Assembly (NCBI RefSeq): GCF_023715885.1
Contig: NZ_JAMBOY010000002.1
Coordinates: forward strand, 124,001 to 188,000
Direction of reading: 5' to 3'
Length of the DNA stretch: 64,000 nt
Origin: Microbacterium hydrocarbonoxydans
GTDB lineage: Bacteria > Actinomycetota > Actinomycetes > Actinomycetales > Microbacteriaceae
The position numbers and the translations under genes were made by a program. Under the pieces are notes generated by a model. That model did no database searches and had not been told where the DNA came from. It saw only the letters and a list, made by a program, of their open reading frames with translations. How positions within the stretch are numbered: the stretch's first letter is position 1; every line of letters starts with the position of its first letter. Below are positions 34,850 to 47,372 of this stretch, in pieces.

Positions 34850-35622
34850 GACGCGGCTGCAGCGTCGCGCACGGCGTTGCGCAGAATCCCGAGACCCGTG
34901 ATCTCGACCTCGACCGTGTCTCCCGCGCCGAACGCGCCCACACCAGCAGGGGTGCCGGTGAGGATCACGTCGCCGGGCAGCAGCGTGAAGACCGCCGACG
35001 CGTGCTCGATGATGTCGGCGACGGAGTGGATCATGTCGCTGAGCGGCGCCTGCTGCTTCACCTCGCCGTTCACGCGGGTCTGGATCGTCGCGGTCGACGG
35101 GTCGAAGTCGGTGTTGATGGTCGGGCCGAGCGGACAGAACGTGTCGAACCCCTTCGCCCTCGTCCACTGGCCGTCTTTGCGCTGCAGGTCGCGCGCGGTC
35201 ACGTCGTTCGCGATCGTGTAGCCGAGCACGTGGTCGAGGGCGTTCTCGGCGGAGACGTTCTTCGCGACACGGCCGATCACCACGGCGAGCTCGCCCTCGA
35301 ACTCGGTCTGCTCGGAGATGGAGGGTCGCACGATCGCGTCGCCCGGGCCGATCACCGAGGTGTTGGGCTTGAGGAAGAGCAGGGGCTCTTCCGGTGCCTC
35401 TCCGCCCATCTCGACGGCGTGGTCGTGGTAGTTCTTCCCGACGCAGACGATCTTCGAGCGCGGGATCACGGGCGCGAGGATGACGGCATCCGCGATCGGC
35501 ACCCGGTCGCCGGTCGTCTCGTACCCGGCGTAGAGGGGGTCGCCCGTCAGGACGACGAGGTCGGATTCGTCGACGATCCCGAACAGGATGGCGTCGTCAT
35601 GGCTGAACCGGGCGATCTTCAT
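34846..35622 (-). CDS. Fumarylacetoacetate hydrolase family protein
   Basis: A 258-residue FAH-fold enzyme. IVCVGKNYHDHAVEMGGEAP, the metal site in FEGELAVVIGR (two acidic ligands) and YTIANDVTARDLQRKDGQW are characteristic, and LLPGDVILTGTPAGVG closes the fold. The family includes fumarylpyruvate and acylpyruvate hydrolases and hydratases of aromatic meta-cleavage pathways; the exact substrate is not readable. A TAGGCT box six bases before the ATG suggests a leaderless message. An MFS gene follows with a 4-base overlap. Confidence 0.85.
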   Translation of the reverse strand: MKIARFSHDDAILFGIVDESDLVVLTGDPLYAGYETTGDRVPIADAVILAPVIPRSKIVCVGKNYHDHAVEMGGEAPEEPLLFLKPNTSVIGPGDAIVRPSISEQTEFEGELAVVIGRVAKNVSAENALDHVLGYTIANDVTARDLQRKDGQWTRAKGFDTFCPLGPTINTDFDPSTATIQTRVNGEVKQQAPLSDMIHSVADIIEHASAVFTLLPGDVILTGTPAGVGAFGAGDTVEVEITGLGILRNAVRDAAAAS

Positions 35623-35634
35623 GCATCCAGCCTA
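35623..35634 (-). promoter_or_regulatory. Probable leaderless promoter of the FAH-MFS operon
   Basis: TAGGCT (35629-35634, minus strand) ends six bases before the ATG of the FAH gene. The element has the same sequence as the coaD promoter. Confidence 0.5.
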
Positions 35635-35650
35635 TCCAGGCCCTCCTCCG

Positions 35651-35692
35651 CCGAGACCCCGCCTCGCTGACGTCAGTGGGGAGGGGTCTCGG
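35651..35692 (-). terminator. Terminator of ilvE
   Basis: Ten-base arms CCGAGACCCC and GGGGTCTCGG (35651-35660, 35683-35692) enclose a loop with the palindrome CTGACGTCAG. It lies between the ilvE stop and the FAH promoter. Confidence 0.55.
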
Positions 35693-35707
35693 CGAAGACG
35701 ACGGCGA

Positions 35708-36808
35708 TCAGGCGTCGAGGCGCAGCAGCCAGCCGTGCTTGTCCTCACGACGCCCGTACTGGATGTCGGTGAGCTCCTCGCGCAGCGACAGGGCGAGCTC
35801 GCCGAGCGGCTGCGGCTCCTCGAAGCCCTCGCCGACGAGGGCGCCGATCGGGGTCACCACAGCGGCCGTGCCGCACGCGAAGACCTCGACGATGTCGCCG
35901 GAGGCGACACCCTCGCGCCACTCGGTGATCGAGATCGGGCGCTTCTCGACCGTGTAGCCGCGGTCCTCGGCGAGCTGCAGCAGCGAGTCGCGCGTGATGC
36001 CCTCGAGGATGCTGTCCGACTCCGGCGTGACGACACGACCGTCCTTGAACACGAAGACCACATTCATGCCGCCGAGCTCTTCGACGTTGTCGTCCTCATT
36101 GAGGAAGACCACCTGATCGCAGCCCTTCTCGCCGGCGAGGGTCTGAGGCAGGAGGCTGGATGCGTAGTTGCCGCCCGTCTTCGCCTTGCCGGTGCCGCCA
36201 CGTCCGGCGCGGGCGTGCTCCTCCGACAGCCAGATGCGCACGGGCTTGATCCCGCCGGTGAAGTAGGCGCCCGCCGGGCTGGCGATGACGTAGTACGCGA
36301 CCTTCTGTGCGGCCCGGACTCCGAGGAACGCCTCCTTCGCGAACATGAACGGCCGCAGGTAGAGGCTCTGATCCGCGCCGGAGGGCACCCAGCGACCGTC
36401 GACGGCGATCAGCTCGCGCAGCGACTGGATGAAGTACTCGGTGGGAAGCTCGGGCAGCGCCAGACGGCGGGCGCTCGCCTGCATGCGCGCGGCGTTGCGA
36501 TCGGGCCGGAAGGTGTGGATCGATCCGTCGGCGTGACGGTAGGCCTTGATCCCCTCGAAGATCTCCTGCGCGTAGTGCAGCACCGCGGCGGCGGGGTCGA
36601 GCGGGATCGGCCCGTAGGGCTGCACCCGCGGTCGGTGCCAGCCGCCCTTGGCCGACCAGCAGATGTCGACCATGTGATCGGTGAAGACGACGCCGAATCC
36701 GGGGTTCTCGTGCACCTCGTCGACGCGGGCAGGTGTCGCCGCAGAGAGGTTCTTGGTCACCGCGAACTCGAGGGGAGCCAGGGTCGCCTCGGCATCGATG
36801 GTCGTCAT
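35708..36808 (-). CDS. ilvE: Branched-chain amino acid aminotransferase
   Basis: A 366-residue fold-type IV PLP transaminase for the last step of Leu, Ile and Val synthesis. The PLP lysine is Lys210 in TGKAKTGGNYA; QEIFEGIKAY, FRPDRNAARM and ITRDSLLQLAED are family signatures, and the length fits class II BCATs. AAGGAACGG precedes the ATG. It lies 61 bases after leuB on the same strand, so the two probably share a message. Confidence 0.95.
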   Translation of the reverse strand: MTTIDAEATLAPLEFAVTKNLSAATPARVDEVHENPGFGVVFTDHMVDICWSAKGGWHRPRVQPYGPIPLDPAAAVLHYAQEIFEGIKAYRHADGSIHTFRPDRNAARMQASARRLALPELPTEYFIQSLRELIAVDGRWVPSGADQSLYLRPFMFAKEAFLGVRAAQKVAYYVIASPAGAYFTGGIKPVRIWLSEEHARAGRGGTGKAKTGGNYASSLLPQTLAGEKGCDQVVFLNEDDNVEELGGMNVVFVFKDGRVVTPESDSILEGITRDSLLQLAEDRGYTVEKRPISITEWREGVASGDIVEVFACGTAAVVTPIGALVGEGFEEPQPLGELALSLREELTDIQYGRREDKHGWLLRLDA

Positions 36809-36869
36809 GTGTTCATCCGTTCCTTGTGGGTGGGCGCATCGTCGCGCCGCTTCAGCCTACGCCTGCGGT

Positions 36870-37913
36870 TCAGAGTCTGGCAGCGATCGCGGAGCCGATC
36901 TCCGCGGTGCTGCGCGCGCCCGAACGAGCGGCGATGTCGGCCTCGACGGCGGCGCTGACACGCGCCGATTCCTCGGCGAGGCCGAGGTGGTCGAGGAGCA
37001 GCGCGATCGAGAGGATCGCCGCGGTCGGGTCGGCCTTCTGCTGACCTGCGATGTCGGGCGCGGAACCGTGGACCGGCTCGAACATCGAGGGGAACGAGTC
37101 ATCCGGGTTGATGTTCCCGGATGCTGCGAGACCGATGCCGCCGGTGACGGCACCTGCCAGATCTGTGAGGATATCACCGAACAGGTTGTCGGTGACGATG
37201 ACGTCGAAGCGCGATGGATCAGTGACGAGGAAGATCGTGGCAGCGTCGACGTGGAGGTAGTCGACGGAGACGTCGGGGTGCTCGGCGGCGATCTCGTTCA
37301 CGATCCGCTGCCAGATGGCGCCGGCGTGCACGAGCACGTTGGTCTTGTGCACCAGCGTGAGCTTCTTGCGCCGGCGCTCGGCCAGATCGAAGGCGTAGCG
37401 GACGACGCGCTCGACGCCGAAGGCCGTGTTGACGGAGGTCTCGTTCGCGACCTCGTGCGGGGTGCCCTTGCGAATCGCTCCGCCGTTGCCGACGTAGGGG
37501 CCCTCTGTGCCCTCGCGCACCACGACGAAGTCGATGTCCCCCGGCTCGGCGAGCGGTCCCGGAGCCCCCGCGAAAAGTTTCGAGGGGCGCAGGTTCACGT
37601 AGTGGTCGAGCGTGAAGCGAAGCTTCAGCAGGAGGCCGCGCTCGATGTTCGCGTCCTTCAGGCGGGGGTCACCCGGCGTCCCGCCGACCGCGCCGAGCAG
37701 AATCGCGTCATGCTGGGCGATGGCCGAGAGGTCATCGTCGGTGAGCGTGTCGCCGGTCGCGAGGAATCGGTCGGCGCCGAGCGAGAATCGGGTCCTGTCG
37801 AAGGTCACGTCGGAGTCGGCCGTGACTGCGTCGAGGACCTTCTCCGCCTCCGCGATGACCTCGGGACCGATACCGTCACCGGGGATGACGGCCAGCTTCA
37901 CGACACGCGACAT
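36870..37913 (-). CDS. leuB: 3-isopropylmalate dehydrogenase
   Basis: A 347-residue NAD-dependent enzyme that oxidises and decarboxylates 3-isopropylmalate. [11 protein letters not shown] opens the fold; [25 protein letters not shown] with the catalytic lysine, [13 protein letters not shown] and [13 protein letters not shown] follow. The ATG at 37913 is supported by GGAG eight bases upstream and gives the standard N-terminus. leuA is not nearby, and leuCD is 20 kb away with its own leader. Confidence 0.96.
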   Translation of the reverse strand: MSRVVKLAVIPGDGIGPEVIAEAEKVLDAVTADSDVTFDRTRFSLGADRFLATGDTLTDDDLSAIAQHDAILLGAVGGTPGDPRLKDANIERGLLLKLRFTLDHYVNLRPSKLFAGAPGPLAEPGDIDFVVVREGTEGPYVGNGGAIRKGTPHEVANETSVNTAFGVERVVRYAFDLAERRRKKLTLVHKTNVLVHAGAIWQRIVNEIAAEHPDVSVDYLHVDAATIFLVTDPSRFDVIVTDNLFGDILTDLAGAVTGGIGLAASGNINPDDSFPSMFEPVHGSAPDIAGQQKADPTAAILSIALLLDHLGLAEESARVSAAVEADIAARSGARSTAEIGSAIAARL

Positions 37914-37933
37914 GACACTCCTTGCATCGGGAT

Positions 37934-37972
37934 GGACCGGCCGCATCGTCGACGCGACGAGCGGGCCGGTCC
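37934..37972 (-). terminator. Hairpin between the DHA2 efflux gene and leuB
   Basis: Nine-base arms GGACCGGCC and GGCCGGTCC (37934-37942, 37964-37972) form a strong hairpin 14 bases after the transporter stop. No T-run follows. It may end the transporter message or act in the leuB leader, since a -10-like TACGCT lies just upstream (about 37977-37982). Confidence 0.45.
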
Positions 37973-37986
37973 CCCCAGCGTAGCGG

Positions 37987-39522
37987 TCAGTGAACGGGCG
38001 CTTTGCGCAGTGTGACGGCGGCGATGACACCCGCGACGACGACGAGTCCCGCGCCGATCAGCGACGTCACGAGCACGCCGGATCCGAACGCCGCGGATGC
38101 CGCAGCCCAGAGGGCCTCGCCCAGCTCTCCTGGCAGCGAGGCCGCAGCCGTGTACGCCCCGGCAAGGGTCTCGGATGCCGAGTGCGCGGCCTCGACGGGG
38201 ATGCCGTCCGGCACCACGAGCGCTCCACGGTAGAACGCCGTGATGAGTCCGCCGAGAACAGCGGTGCCGAGCACGGCTCCGAGCTCGTACGCGGTCTCGG
38301 AGACGGCGCTCGCGGCTCCGGCCTTCGCGGCCGGAGCACTCGACAGGATCAGCTCGTTCGAGATGGTCTCGGCGGCGCCGATGCCGATGCCCAGCACGAC
38401 GAAGGCGAGGATCAGCGGCAGCACTCCATGCTCCTCGGTCGACAGGGCGACGAGCAGGTAGCCGGCGACCGAGAAGGCGAGGCCAGCGGGCACGAGCACG
38501 TGCGGACGCACTCGACGCGAGATCGGCACGACGCTGAGACCGGCGACGATCATCGCCGCCATGCCGGGCACGAGTGCGAGACCCGCGACCATCGGCGTGA
38601 GCCCGAGCACGAGTTGCAGATGCTGGGAGACGAAGTACAGGAAGCCGACGAGTGCGACGACGCTCAGCAGGTTCACGAGGATCGCCCCCGAGAACGTTCC
38701 GCGGCGGAACAGCGCCATGTCGAGCATGGGGATGTCGGCGCGCAGTTGGCGCCGGACGAACAGGAACCCCATGATCACACCGAGCAACGCCCAGGCACCC
38801 GCGCTCACCGACGGACCGTCGACCGCGAACGACTTGATCGCATAGACCACGGGGATCATGGCGGCCATCGACAGCAGGATGCTGACCGGATCGATGCGTC
38901 CGGGGCGGGGGTCGCGGCTCTCGGGAACGAGGAGCGGCGCGGCGATGAGCAGCGGGATCAACACCGGGACGGCGATGAGGAAGACCGATCCCCACGCGAA
39001 GTGCTCCAGCAGGAATCCACCGACGATCGGACCGAGCGCCGCGCCCGCAGAGAACGCGGACGCCCACACCGCGATCGCGAGACGTCGCTGATCGCGGTTC
39101 TGGAAGATCGAGCGCAGCAGCGACAGCGTCGACGGCATGAGCATGGCTCCGAAGAAGCCGAGCAGGGCACGCGCGGCGATGAGCAGCCCTGCGGTCGGGG
39201 CGAACGCCGCCAGCGCCGACACGATCGCGAAGCCGGTCGCGCCGATCAGCAGCATCCTGCGGCGGCCGAAGCGATCGCCGAGCGTTCCCATGGTCACGAG
39301 AAGTCCCGCCAGCACGAGCGGATACACGTCGATGATCCAGAGCTGCTCGGTCCCCGACGGGGCGAGCGCGATGGATATCTCCGGCAGCGCGAAGCTGAGC
39401 ACCGTGTTGTCGACCGAGACGAGCAGCACGGGCAGCATGAGGACGACGAGAGCCGCCCAGCCCCGGGTCCCCACGCGGGGGGCGTGCGTCTCGGTCGTCG
39501 GGATCGACGCCGTGCGGGTCAT
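37987..39522 (-). CDS. MFS efflux transporter, DHA2 (EmrB/QacA) family
   Basis: A 511-residue transporter with about fourteen membrane segments, the DHA2 drug:H+ antiporter class. [18 protein letters not shown] is the family start (motif D1), [17 protein letters not shown] is motif A, and [19 protein letters not shown] is the antiporter motif C. ATG 39522 is preferred over GTG 39531 because AAAGG lies nine bases before it. A TetR gene is divergent with a palindromic site between them, so expression is probably induced by a substrate of the pump. Confidence 0.88.
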   Translation of the reverse strand: MTRTASIPTTETHAPRVGTRGWAALVVLMLPVLLVSVDNTVLSFALPEISIALAPSGTEQLWIIDVYPLVLAGLLVTMGTLGDRFGRRRMLLIGATGFAIVSALAAFAPTAGLLIAARALLGFFGAMLMPSTLSLLRSIFQNRDQRRLAIAVWASAFSAGAALGPIVGGFLLEHFAWGSVFLIAVPVLIPLLIAAPLLVPESRDPRPGRIDPVSILLSMAAMIPVVYAIKSFAVDGPSVSAGAWALLGVIMGFLFVRRQLRADIPMLDMALFRRGTFSGAILVNLLSVVALVGFLYFVSQHLQLVLGLTPMVAGLALVPGMAAMIVAGLSVVPISRRVRPHVLVPAGLAFSVAGYLLVALSTEEHGVLPLILAFVVLGIGIGAAETISNELILSSAPAAKAGAASAVSETAYELGAVLGTAVLGGLITAFYRGALVVPDGIPVEAAHSASETLAGAYTAAASLPGELGEALWAAASAAFGSGVLVTSLIGAGLVVVAGVIAAVTLRKAPVH

Positions 39523-39552
39523 GAGGAACACCTTTCGGATTGCGACGGCCCG

Positions 39553-39580
39553 AAGGTAAACCGTCCGGATGGTATAGTAA
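39553..39580. promoter_or_regulatory. TetR operator over divergent promoters
   Basis: ACCGTCCGGATGGT (39560-39573) is a palindrome with one mismatched pair. TATAGT (39573-39578) is the likely -10 of the TetR gene, and TACCTT (39553-39558, minus strand) with TTACTA 16 bases before it the likely promoter of the transporter. A repressor there would block both. Confidence 0.55.
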
Positions 39581-39640
39581 CAGAATCAGCGCTCCCCTGG
39601 CGTACCGTGAAGGCAGGAATCCGCCGAGCAGAGGACCCCG

Positions 39641-40186
39641 ATGCCCAGACCTCCCCTCGCCCGCGAGCGCGTGCTCGACGCGTTCGAGAAGATCGTGATC
39701 AACGACGGCGAGCGAACGGCCACCCTCGACGCCACGGCCAAGGAAGCCGGCGTCTCGAAGGGCGGCCTGCTCTATCACTTCGGGTCGAAGGACGACCTCG
39801 TCGCCGGCCTGCTCGAGCGCCTCGACAGGCTCACGACGGCAGACCTCGAACGCATGAACGCGCACGACGAGGGACCCGTCGCCTACTACGTCCGCACCTC
39901 GGTGATGGAGGACGACGCGCTCGACCGCGCCCTCATCGCCACCTCACGCCTCGCCCAGGGCGGTTCTGTCGCGGCCGGCGACGCCCTCCGCCACGTCCGG
40001 AGGCGCTGGGAGGACACGATCCGCCCGCACGTGCGTGACCGCGCGAGCCTCGACCTCGTGATGCTCGTGAGCGACGGCCTGTACTTCAACAACTCCCTCG
40101 ACGTGAACGGCGGGGAGCACCTGGTCCCCCACCGCCAGGAACTGGAGGCGCTGCTCGCCCTTGTTCTTCGCGCCACGGCGCCCTGA
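39641..40186 (+). CDS. TetR family transcriptional regulator
   Basis: A 181-residue repressor. The N-terminal helix-turn-helix is ATLDATAKEAGVSKGGLLYHFGSKDDLVAGLL (split as ATLDATAKEAGVSKGG and LLYHFGSKDDLV), about residues 27-60. The C-terminal ligand domain is variable. It is divergent from the DHA2 transporter and should repress it through the site in the 118-base gap. It ends before a strong bidirectional terminator. Confidence 0.9.
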   Translation: MPRPPLARERVLDAFEKIVINDGERTATLDATAKEAGVSKGGLLYHFGSKDDLVAGLLERLDRLTTADLERMNAHDEGPVAYYVRTSVMEDDALDRALIATSRLAQGGSVAAGDALRHVRRRWEDTIRPHVRDRASLDLVMLVSDGLYFNNSLDVNGGEHLVPHRQELEALLALVLRATAP

Positions 40187-40204
40187 CGGGCGGCGCAGAC
40201 AGAG

Positions 40205-40243
40205 AAGAGGGAGGATGCCGCGGCGCGCGGCATCCTCCCTCTT
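40205..40243. terminator. Bidirectional terminator between tetR and serA
   Basis: A perfect 18-base-pair stem (40205-40222 with 40226-40243) around a GCG loop, one of the strongest hairpins in the window, in the convergent gap between the TetR gene and serA. Confidence 0.85.
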
Positions 40244-40255
40244 GAGCGTTGCGGA

Positions 40256-41860
40256 TCAGACCTCGGTGATCTCGATCTGACGGAACAGGTCGGCCTCGAT
40301 CGCGTCCCGGACGTCGTCGAGCAGATCGTCGGACACCGGCGAGTCGAGGGTCAGCACGCTGAGCGCCTGGTCGCCCGCGGCGAGACGGCCGATCTGCATG
40401 CCGGCGATGTTGATGCCCGCCTCGCCGAACTTCTGCCCGTAGACCGCGACGATGCCAGGGCGGTCGGTGTAGAGCATCACGATGTGGTGCTTCTCGATCG
40501 GCAGCTCGAGCGCGTGGTCATTGATTCCGACGAGCTTCTCGGTCTGCTTCGGACCGGTGAGGGTCCCGGAGACCGCGAGCTGCGAGCCGTCGGACAGCGC
40601 ACCCCTCAGCGTGATCACGTTGCGGTACTCGTCGCTCTCGTCGTCCTTGAGCAGGCGGACCGCGATGCCGCGCTGCTCGGCGAGCAGCGGAGCGTTCACG
40701 TACGACACGGTCTCGCTGACGATGTTGGTGAACACGCCCTTCAGGGCCGCGAGCTTGAGCACGCTCACGTCGTAGTCGTTCAGCTCGCCGTGCACCTCGA
40801 CGTCGAGGCTCGTGAGCGGCGACGTCGCGAGAGCCGCGAAGATCTGGCCGAGCTTCTCGACGAGCGAGATGCCGGGACGCACGTACGGGTCGATGACACC
40901 GCCGGCGACGTTCACCGCGTCGGGCACGAGGTCACCGCCGAGCGCGAGACGCACCGACTTCGCGACCGAGACGCCCGCCTTCTCCTGCGCTTCTTCCGTG
41001 CTCGCTCCGAGGTGCGGCGTCACCACGACGTTGGGCAGATCGAGGAGCGCTCGCGCAGAGCCGCCCTCGACCGGCGGCTCGGAGGTGAACACGTCGAGGC
41101 CGGCACCCGCGATCTCACCCGCGACGAGCGCGTCCCGAAGCGCCTCCTCGTCGATGAGGCCGCCGCGGGCGACGTTCACGACGAAGGCCGTCGGCTTCAT
41201 GGCCTTGAACTGCTCTGCGCCGATCATGCCCGTGGTCTCGGGTGTCTTCGGCATGTGGATCGTGAGGAAATCGGACTCCGCCACCAGCTCGTCGAGCGAG
41301 AGCAGCTGCACGCCGAGCTGCTGGGCCCGCGCGGAGGTCACGTAGGGGTCGTACGCGACGACGCGCATGTCGAACGCGGCGAGTCGAGCCGCGACCAGGG
41401 CGCCGATACGGCCGAGGCCGACGATGCCGACCGTCTTCTCGAAGAGCTCGGCGCCGGTGAACGAGCTGCGCTTCCATGCACCGGACGACAGCGAGGCATG
41501 AGCGGCGGGGATGCGGCGGGCCAGGCTCAGGATGTGGCCGACCGTGAGCTCGGCCGCCGAGACGATGTTGGAGGTGGGAGCGTTCACCACCATGACACCG
41601 GCGGTCGTCGCCGCCTTGATGTCGACGTTGTCGAGTCCGACGCCGGCACGAGCGACGACCTTGAGCTGCGGAGCGTGCGCCAGAGCCTCTTCGTCGATCT
41701 GCGTCGCCGAGCGGATCAGCACCGCGTTCGCCTCGGCGAGGGCCGCGAACAGGGCCCCGCGATCGGTCCCGTCGACGTGCCTGACGTCGAAGTCCGGGCC
41801 GAGGGCCTCGATCGTGGCGGGAGAGAGAACTTCGGCGATGAGCACGACGGGCTTCGGCAC
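40256..41860 (-). CDS. serA: D-3-phosphoglycerate dehydrogenase
   Basis: A 534-residue long-form (type I) PGDH for the first step of serine synthesis. The NAD loop GLGRIG is at 148-153, and VVARAGVGLDNVD, NVARGGLIDEEAL and TPHLGASTEEAQEKAG are conserved active-site segments. An intervening domain and a C-terminal ACT domain (about residues 455-534, HHIVMLYTDRPGIVAVYGQ) give serine feedback. The start is GTG 41860 with AAGGA upstream; the open frame beyond is not conserved. It sits between ilvC-side genes and the leuB-ilvE group. Confidence 0.96.
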   Translation of the reverse strand: MPKPVVLIAEVLSPATIEALGPDFDVRHVDGTDRGALFAALAEANAVLIRSATQIDEEALAHAPQLKVVARAGVGLDNVDIKAATTAGVMVVNAPTSNIVSAAELTVGHILSLARRIPAAHASLSSGAWKRSSFTGAELFEKTVGIVGLGRIGALVAARLAAFDMRVVAYDPYVTSARAQQLGVQLLSLDELVAESDFLTIHMPKTPETTGMIGAEQFKAMKPTAFVVNVARGGLIDEEALRDALVAGEIAGAGLDVFTSEPPVEGGSARALLDLPNVVVTPHLGASTEEAQEKAGVSVAKSVRLALGGDLVPDAVNVAGGVIDPYVRPGISLVEKLGQIFAALATSPLTSLDVEVHGELNDYDVSVLKLAALKGVFTNIVSETVSYVNAPLLAEQRGIAVRLLKDDESDEYRNVITLRGALSDGSQLAVSGTLTGPKQTEKLVGINDHALELPIEKHHIVMLYTDRPGIVAVYGQKFGEAGINIAGMQIGRLAAGDQALSVLTLDSPVSDDLLDDVRDAIEADLFRQIEITEV

Positions 41861-41986
41861 AGTGGATCCTTCGGGGCAGCGCGACAGGCGGGAGGGGCCG
41901 ATGCGCCGCACACCGTGGGGGCGCGATCACGTCAACTGTACCCGAGGGCTCCCCCGCCTCCCGGACGTGTGACGGCGGACGACGGC

Positions 41987-42319
41987 TCAGGCGGTCGGCA
42001 ACGTGAGGCTGTAGGCCAGCAGGCTCAGCCAGAACACCGCGACGATGCCCAGACCGGCCAGCAGTGCGAGGGCGAGCTCACCCGCGCGACGACGGCGGCC
42101 GATCAGATAGGCGAACACGAACACGATCGCGGGGAAGACGACACCGAACAGCAGCGTCACCCATCCGGCTCCGTCGATGCCGCTCTGCGCCATCGTGATG
42201 AGGTGCGCGATCGCGTTCCAGACCGCATACGCGTAGAAGAGGCCGGCGAGGCCGAGCACGAGACCGGTCACCCAGCGGGGCGAGGACGGAGTCGGGGATG
42301 CGGGACGCGTGGCGGTCAT
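41987..42319 (-). CDS. Small unknown membrane protein
   Basis: A 110-residue protein with three hydrophobic segments (about residues 17-38, 52-74 and 84-106) and a basic loop GRRRRAGE before the last one. I do not recognise the family. It starts inside the end of the next upstream gene (ATGA overlap at 42316-42319), so the two membrane proteins are translated together. No functional clue beyond membrane location. Confidence 0.65.
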   Translation of the reverse strand: MTATRPASPTPSSPRWVTGLVLGLAGLFYAYAVWNAIAHLITMAQSGIDGAGWVTLLFGVVFPAIVFVFAYLIGRRRRAGELALALLAGLGIVAVFWLSLLAYSLTLPTA

Positions 42320-42849
42320 GATCCGATCGCCCCCACCGTCACGAAGGGCCAGGGCACGAGCAGAACCACTCCCAGCAGGAGGACGGAGAGGCGGATCCAG
42401 GTCGCCTTGCCTCGTGTGAGCACCCAGCCGGCGAGGAACCACAGGGCGGGGGCGGCGACGGCGAGGACGAACCAGGGCAGGAACATCGCGTCGGCGACGA
42501 AGAAGTTCGCGAGCGGCTTGAGCCGCAGACCACCGACGATCCAGCCGACGCTGTAGAGCAGGTAGATCCCGCCGACGACGCCGACCGCGAGCAGCATGCC
42601 CGTGCTCAGCGCGGGTCGCTCGTCGTCGAGGAGCACGGCCGCGTCATGCTCCGCGCCGACCGGAAGTGCGGCGTCCGACGAGCGCGCGGGTTCGGTCGAC
42701 GACTCGGTCGGAAACTCGATGAGCGAGGGTTCAGCTGCGGCATCCTCGCCGGGCGCACGGCGACCGGCATCCTCTCGCGGCAGGCGCTTCGGGGTGCGAC
42801 CCTCGTCACCGTCCCAGCTCAGGGCGTCGTCGTCGGAATCGGATGTCAT
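42316..42849 (-). CDS. Unknown membrane protein with acidic N-terminus
   Basis: A 177-residue protein I do not recognise. The first 80 residues are acidic, charged and probably disordered (MTSDSDDDALSWDGDEG at the start), then three hydrophobic segments follow (about residues 85-105, 115-138 and 147-170). It overlaps the next small membrane-protein gene by 4 bases. The -10-like TACGCT lies six bases before the ATG, so the pair may be transcribed without a 5' UTR. Confidence 0.65.
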   Translation of the reverse strand: MTSDSDDDALSWDGDEGRTPKRLPREDAGRRAPGEDAAAEPSLIEFPTESSTEPARSSDAALPVGAEHDAAVLLDDERPALSTGMLLAVGVVGGIYLLYSVGWIVGGLRLKPLANFFVADAMFLPWFVLAVAAPALWFLAGWVLTRGKATWIRLSVLLLGVVLLVPWPFVTVGAIGS

Positions 42850-42861
42850 GTCTCTAGCGTA
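42850..42861 (-). promoter_or_regulatory. Probable leaderless promoter of the two membrane-protein genes
   Basis: TACGCT (42856-42861, minus strand) ends six bases before the ATG at 42849. Confidence 0.4.
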
Positions 42862-42927
42862 GGACACCGGCTCCACTAGGCTCGGGGGCATCCGGGCCGG
42901 AGGCGCCCACGGCGGGGAAGGATCGCA

Positions 42928-43863
42928 GTGACCGAGAACAAGAATCGCGCAGACCGCTCCCGGTCGACCAGCGGGGTCGAAGAGCCCGCAGCGGGCTGGA
43001 CGCCGACCGCTCAGGCCACATCGAAGGCGACGGCGTTCCGATGGATCGCGGTCGCTCTGTGGGTCGTCGCGATCGCCACCGAGGCCGTCGCGATCTTCTG
43101 GGTGCTGCGTCAGCGCGTCGTGGTCGGCGAGGACGGCGCGTACGTCCGCGACTCCGACACCGGCCTGCTGGAGAGCCAGAACGCCACGGCCCAGTTCCCC
43201 CAGTGGGCGTTCATCACGCTGTTGGTCATGCTCGTCGTGATCGCGGCGCTGTCGATCACCGGCTCGATCCTCTGGAAGAAGGCGAATCGCCTGGACCCAG
43301 CGCGCAGATCGGACAAGGTCCGCTTCTTCGTGCAGAACCAGCTCGGCGCGATCATCGCGACCGTCGCTTTCCTCCCGCTGATCATCCTGATCTTCCTGAA
43401 CAAGGAGATGGACAAGGGGCAGAAGGCGACTGCGGGCGTCGTGGGCATCGTGCTCGCCGCTCTCGCCGTCGTCCTGGGTATCGACTTCGACCCGCCCTCG
43501 GTCGAGCAGTACACCGCCGACCAGTCCACCGTCATCCAACTGCTCGGAAAGGACGAGGTGGTGTGGGTCGCCGGAGGCGCGGTCTACCACGTGTGCGACG
43601 AGGTACCCGACATCCAGACCGGGAGCGAGAAGCTCACCGGGACGACTGCTGAGGCGGTCGAGGCCGGCAAGATCCGACTCACGCTGAAGTTCGCCTCGGA
43701 GCTGCGAACCTGCGGTCTCGCCGTGCCCGAGAACGCCGACGAGATCACCGAGGCGCTGCGCGCGATCCAGAGCGGTCAGGTCGACACTCCCCTGCCCGCG
43801 CCCGTGTGGGCCGACCCGGCGGACGCGCCGATCCAGGTGGAGGACGCCGCTCCCGCGGAGTGA
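42928..43863 (+). CDS. Unknown four-segment membrane protein
   Basis: A 311-residue protein without a recognised family. An N-terminal charged part (MTENKNRADRSRSTSGVEE) precedes four hydrophobic segments at about residues 38-60, 90-115, 140-160 and 168-188; the C-terminal 120 residues are soluble, with two cysteines (VYHVCDEVPD, LRTCGLAVPE). It starts with GTG after GGGGAAGGA, a strong ribosome binding site, and so unlike many neighbours it is not leaderless. It lies between divergent unknown genes and convergent ilvC. Confidence 0.7.
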   Translation: MTENKNRADRSRSTSGVEEPAAGWTPTAQATSKATAFRWIAVALWVVAIATEAVAIFWVLRQRVVVGEDGAYVRDSDTGLLESQNATAQFPQWAFITLLVMLVVIAALSITGSILWKKANRLDPARRSDKVRFFVQNQLGAIIATVAFLPLIILIFLNKEMDKGQKATAGVVGIVLAALAVVLGIDFDPPSVEQYTADQSTVIQLLGKDEVVWVAGGAVYHVCDEVPDIQTGSEKLTGTTAEAVEAGKIRLTLKFASELRTCGLAVPENADEITEALRAIQSGQVDTPLPAPVWADPADAPIQVEDAAPAE

Positions 43864-43875
43864 TCACAGACGCAG

Positions 43876-43908
43876 AACGGGCCCGGTGCGATACGCACCG
43901 GGCCCGTT
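43876..43908. terminator. Bidirectional terminator between the membrane protein and ilvC
   Basis: Fifteen-base perfect arms AACGGGCCCGGTGCG / CGCACCGGGCCCGTT around ATA, followed by TCTCCTGT, in a convergent gap. Confidence 0.8.
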
Positions 43909-43925
43909 CTCCTGTCGCGACTGGA

Positions 43926-47313
<3,388 letters not shown>

Positions 47314-47372
47314 GACTTTCCTTCTGGTGGTCTGTGGGCGACGTCGGATGCCGGCGGGGCGGTCGACGCGGA

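Noticed and set aside
32006..35221. A 1071-codon plus-strand open frame
   Set aside because: It lies wholly opposite gltX, the MFS gene and the FAH gene. High-GC antisense frames stay open because third-position G/C gives few stops. The product is Arg/Glu/Asp-rich without any family motif.
37990..40038. A 682-codon plus-strand open frame over the DHA2 transporter and tetR
   Set aside because: It is antisense to the transporter and out of frame with TetR. It contains no domain and is Arg/Asp/Glu-rich.
47314..47372. Leader peptide before ilvB
   Set aside because: The 59-base gap has no start-codon frame with repeated Leu, Ile or Val codons; it holds only a ribosome binding site.
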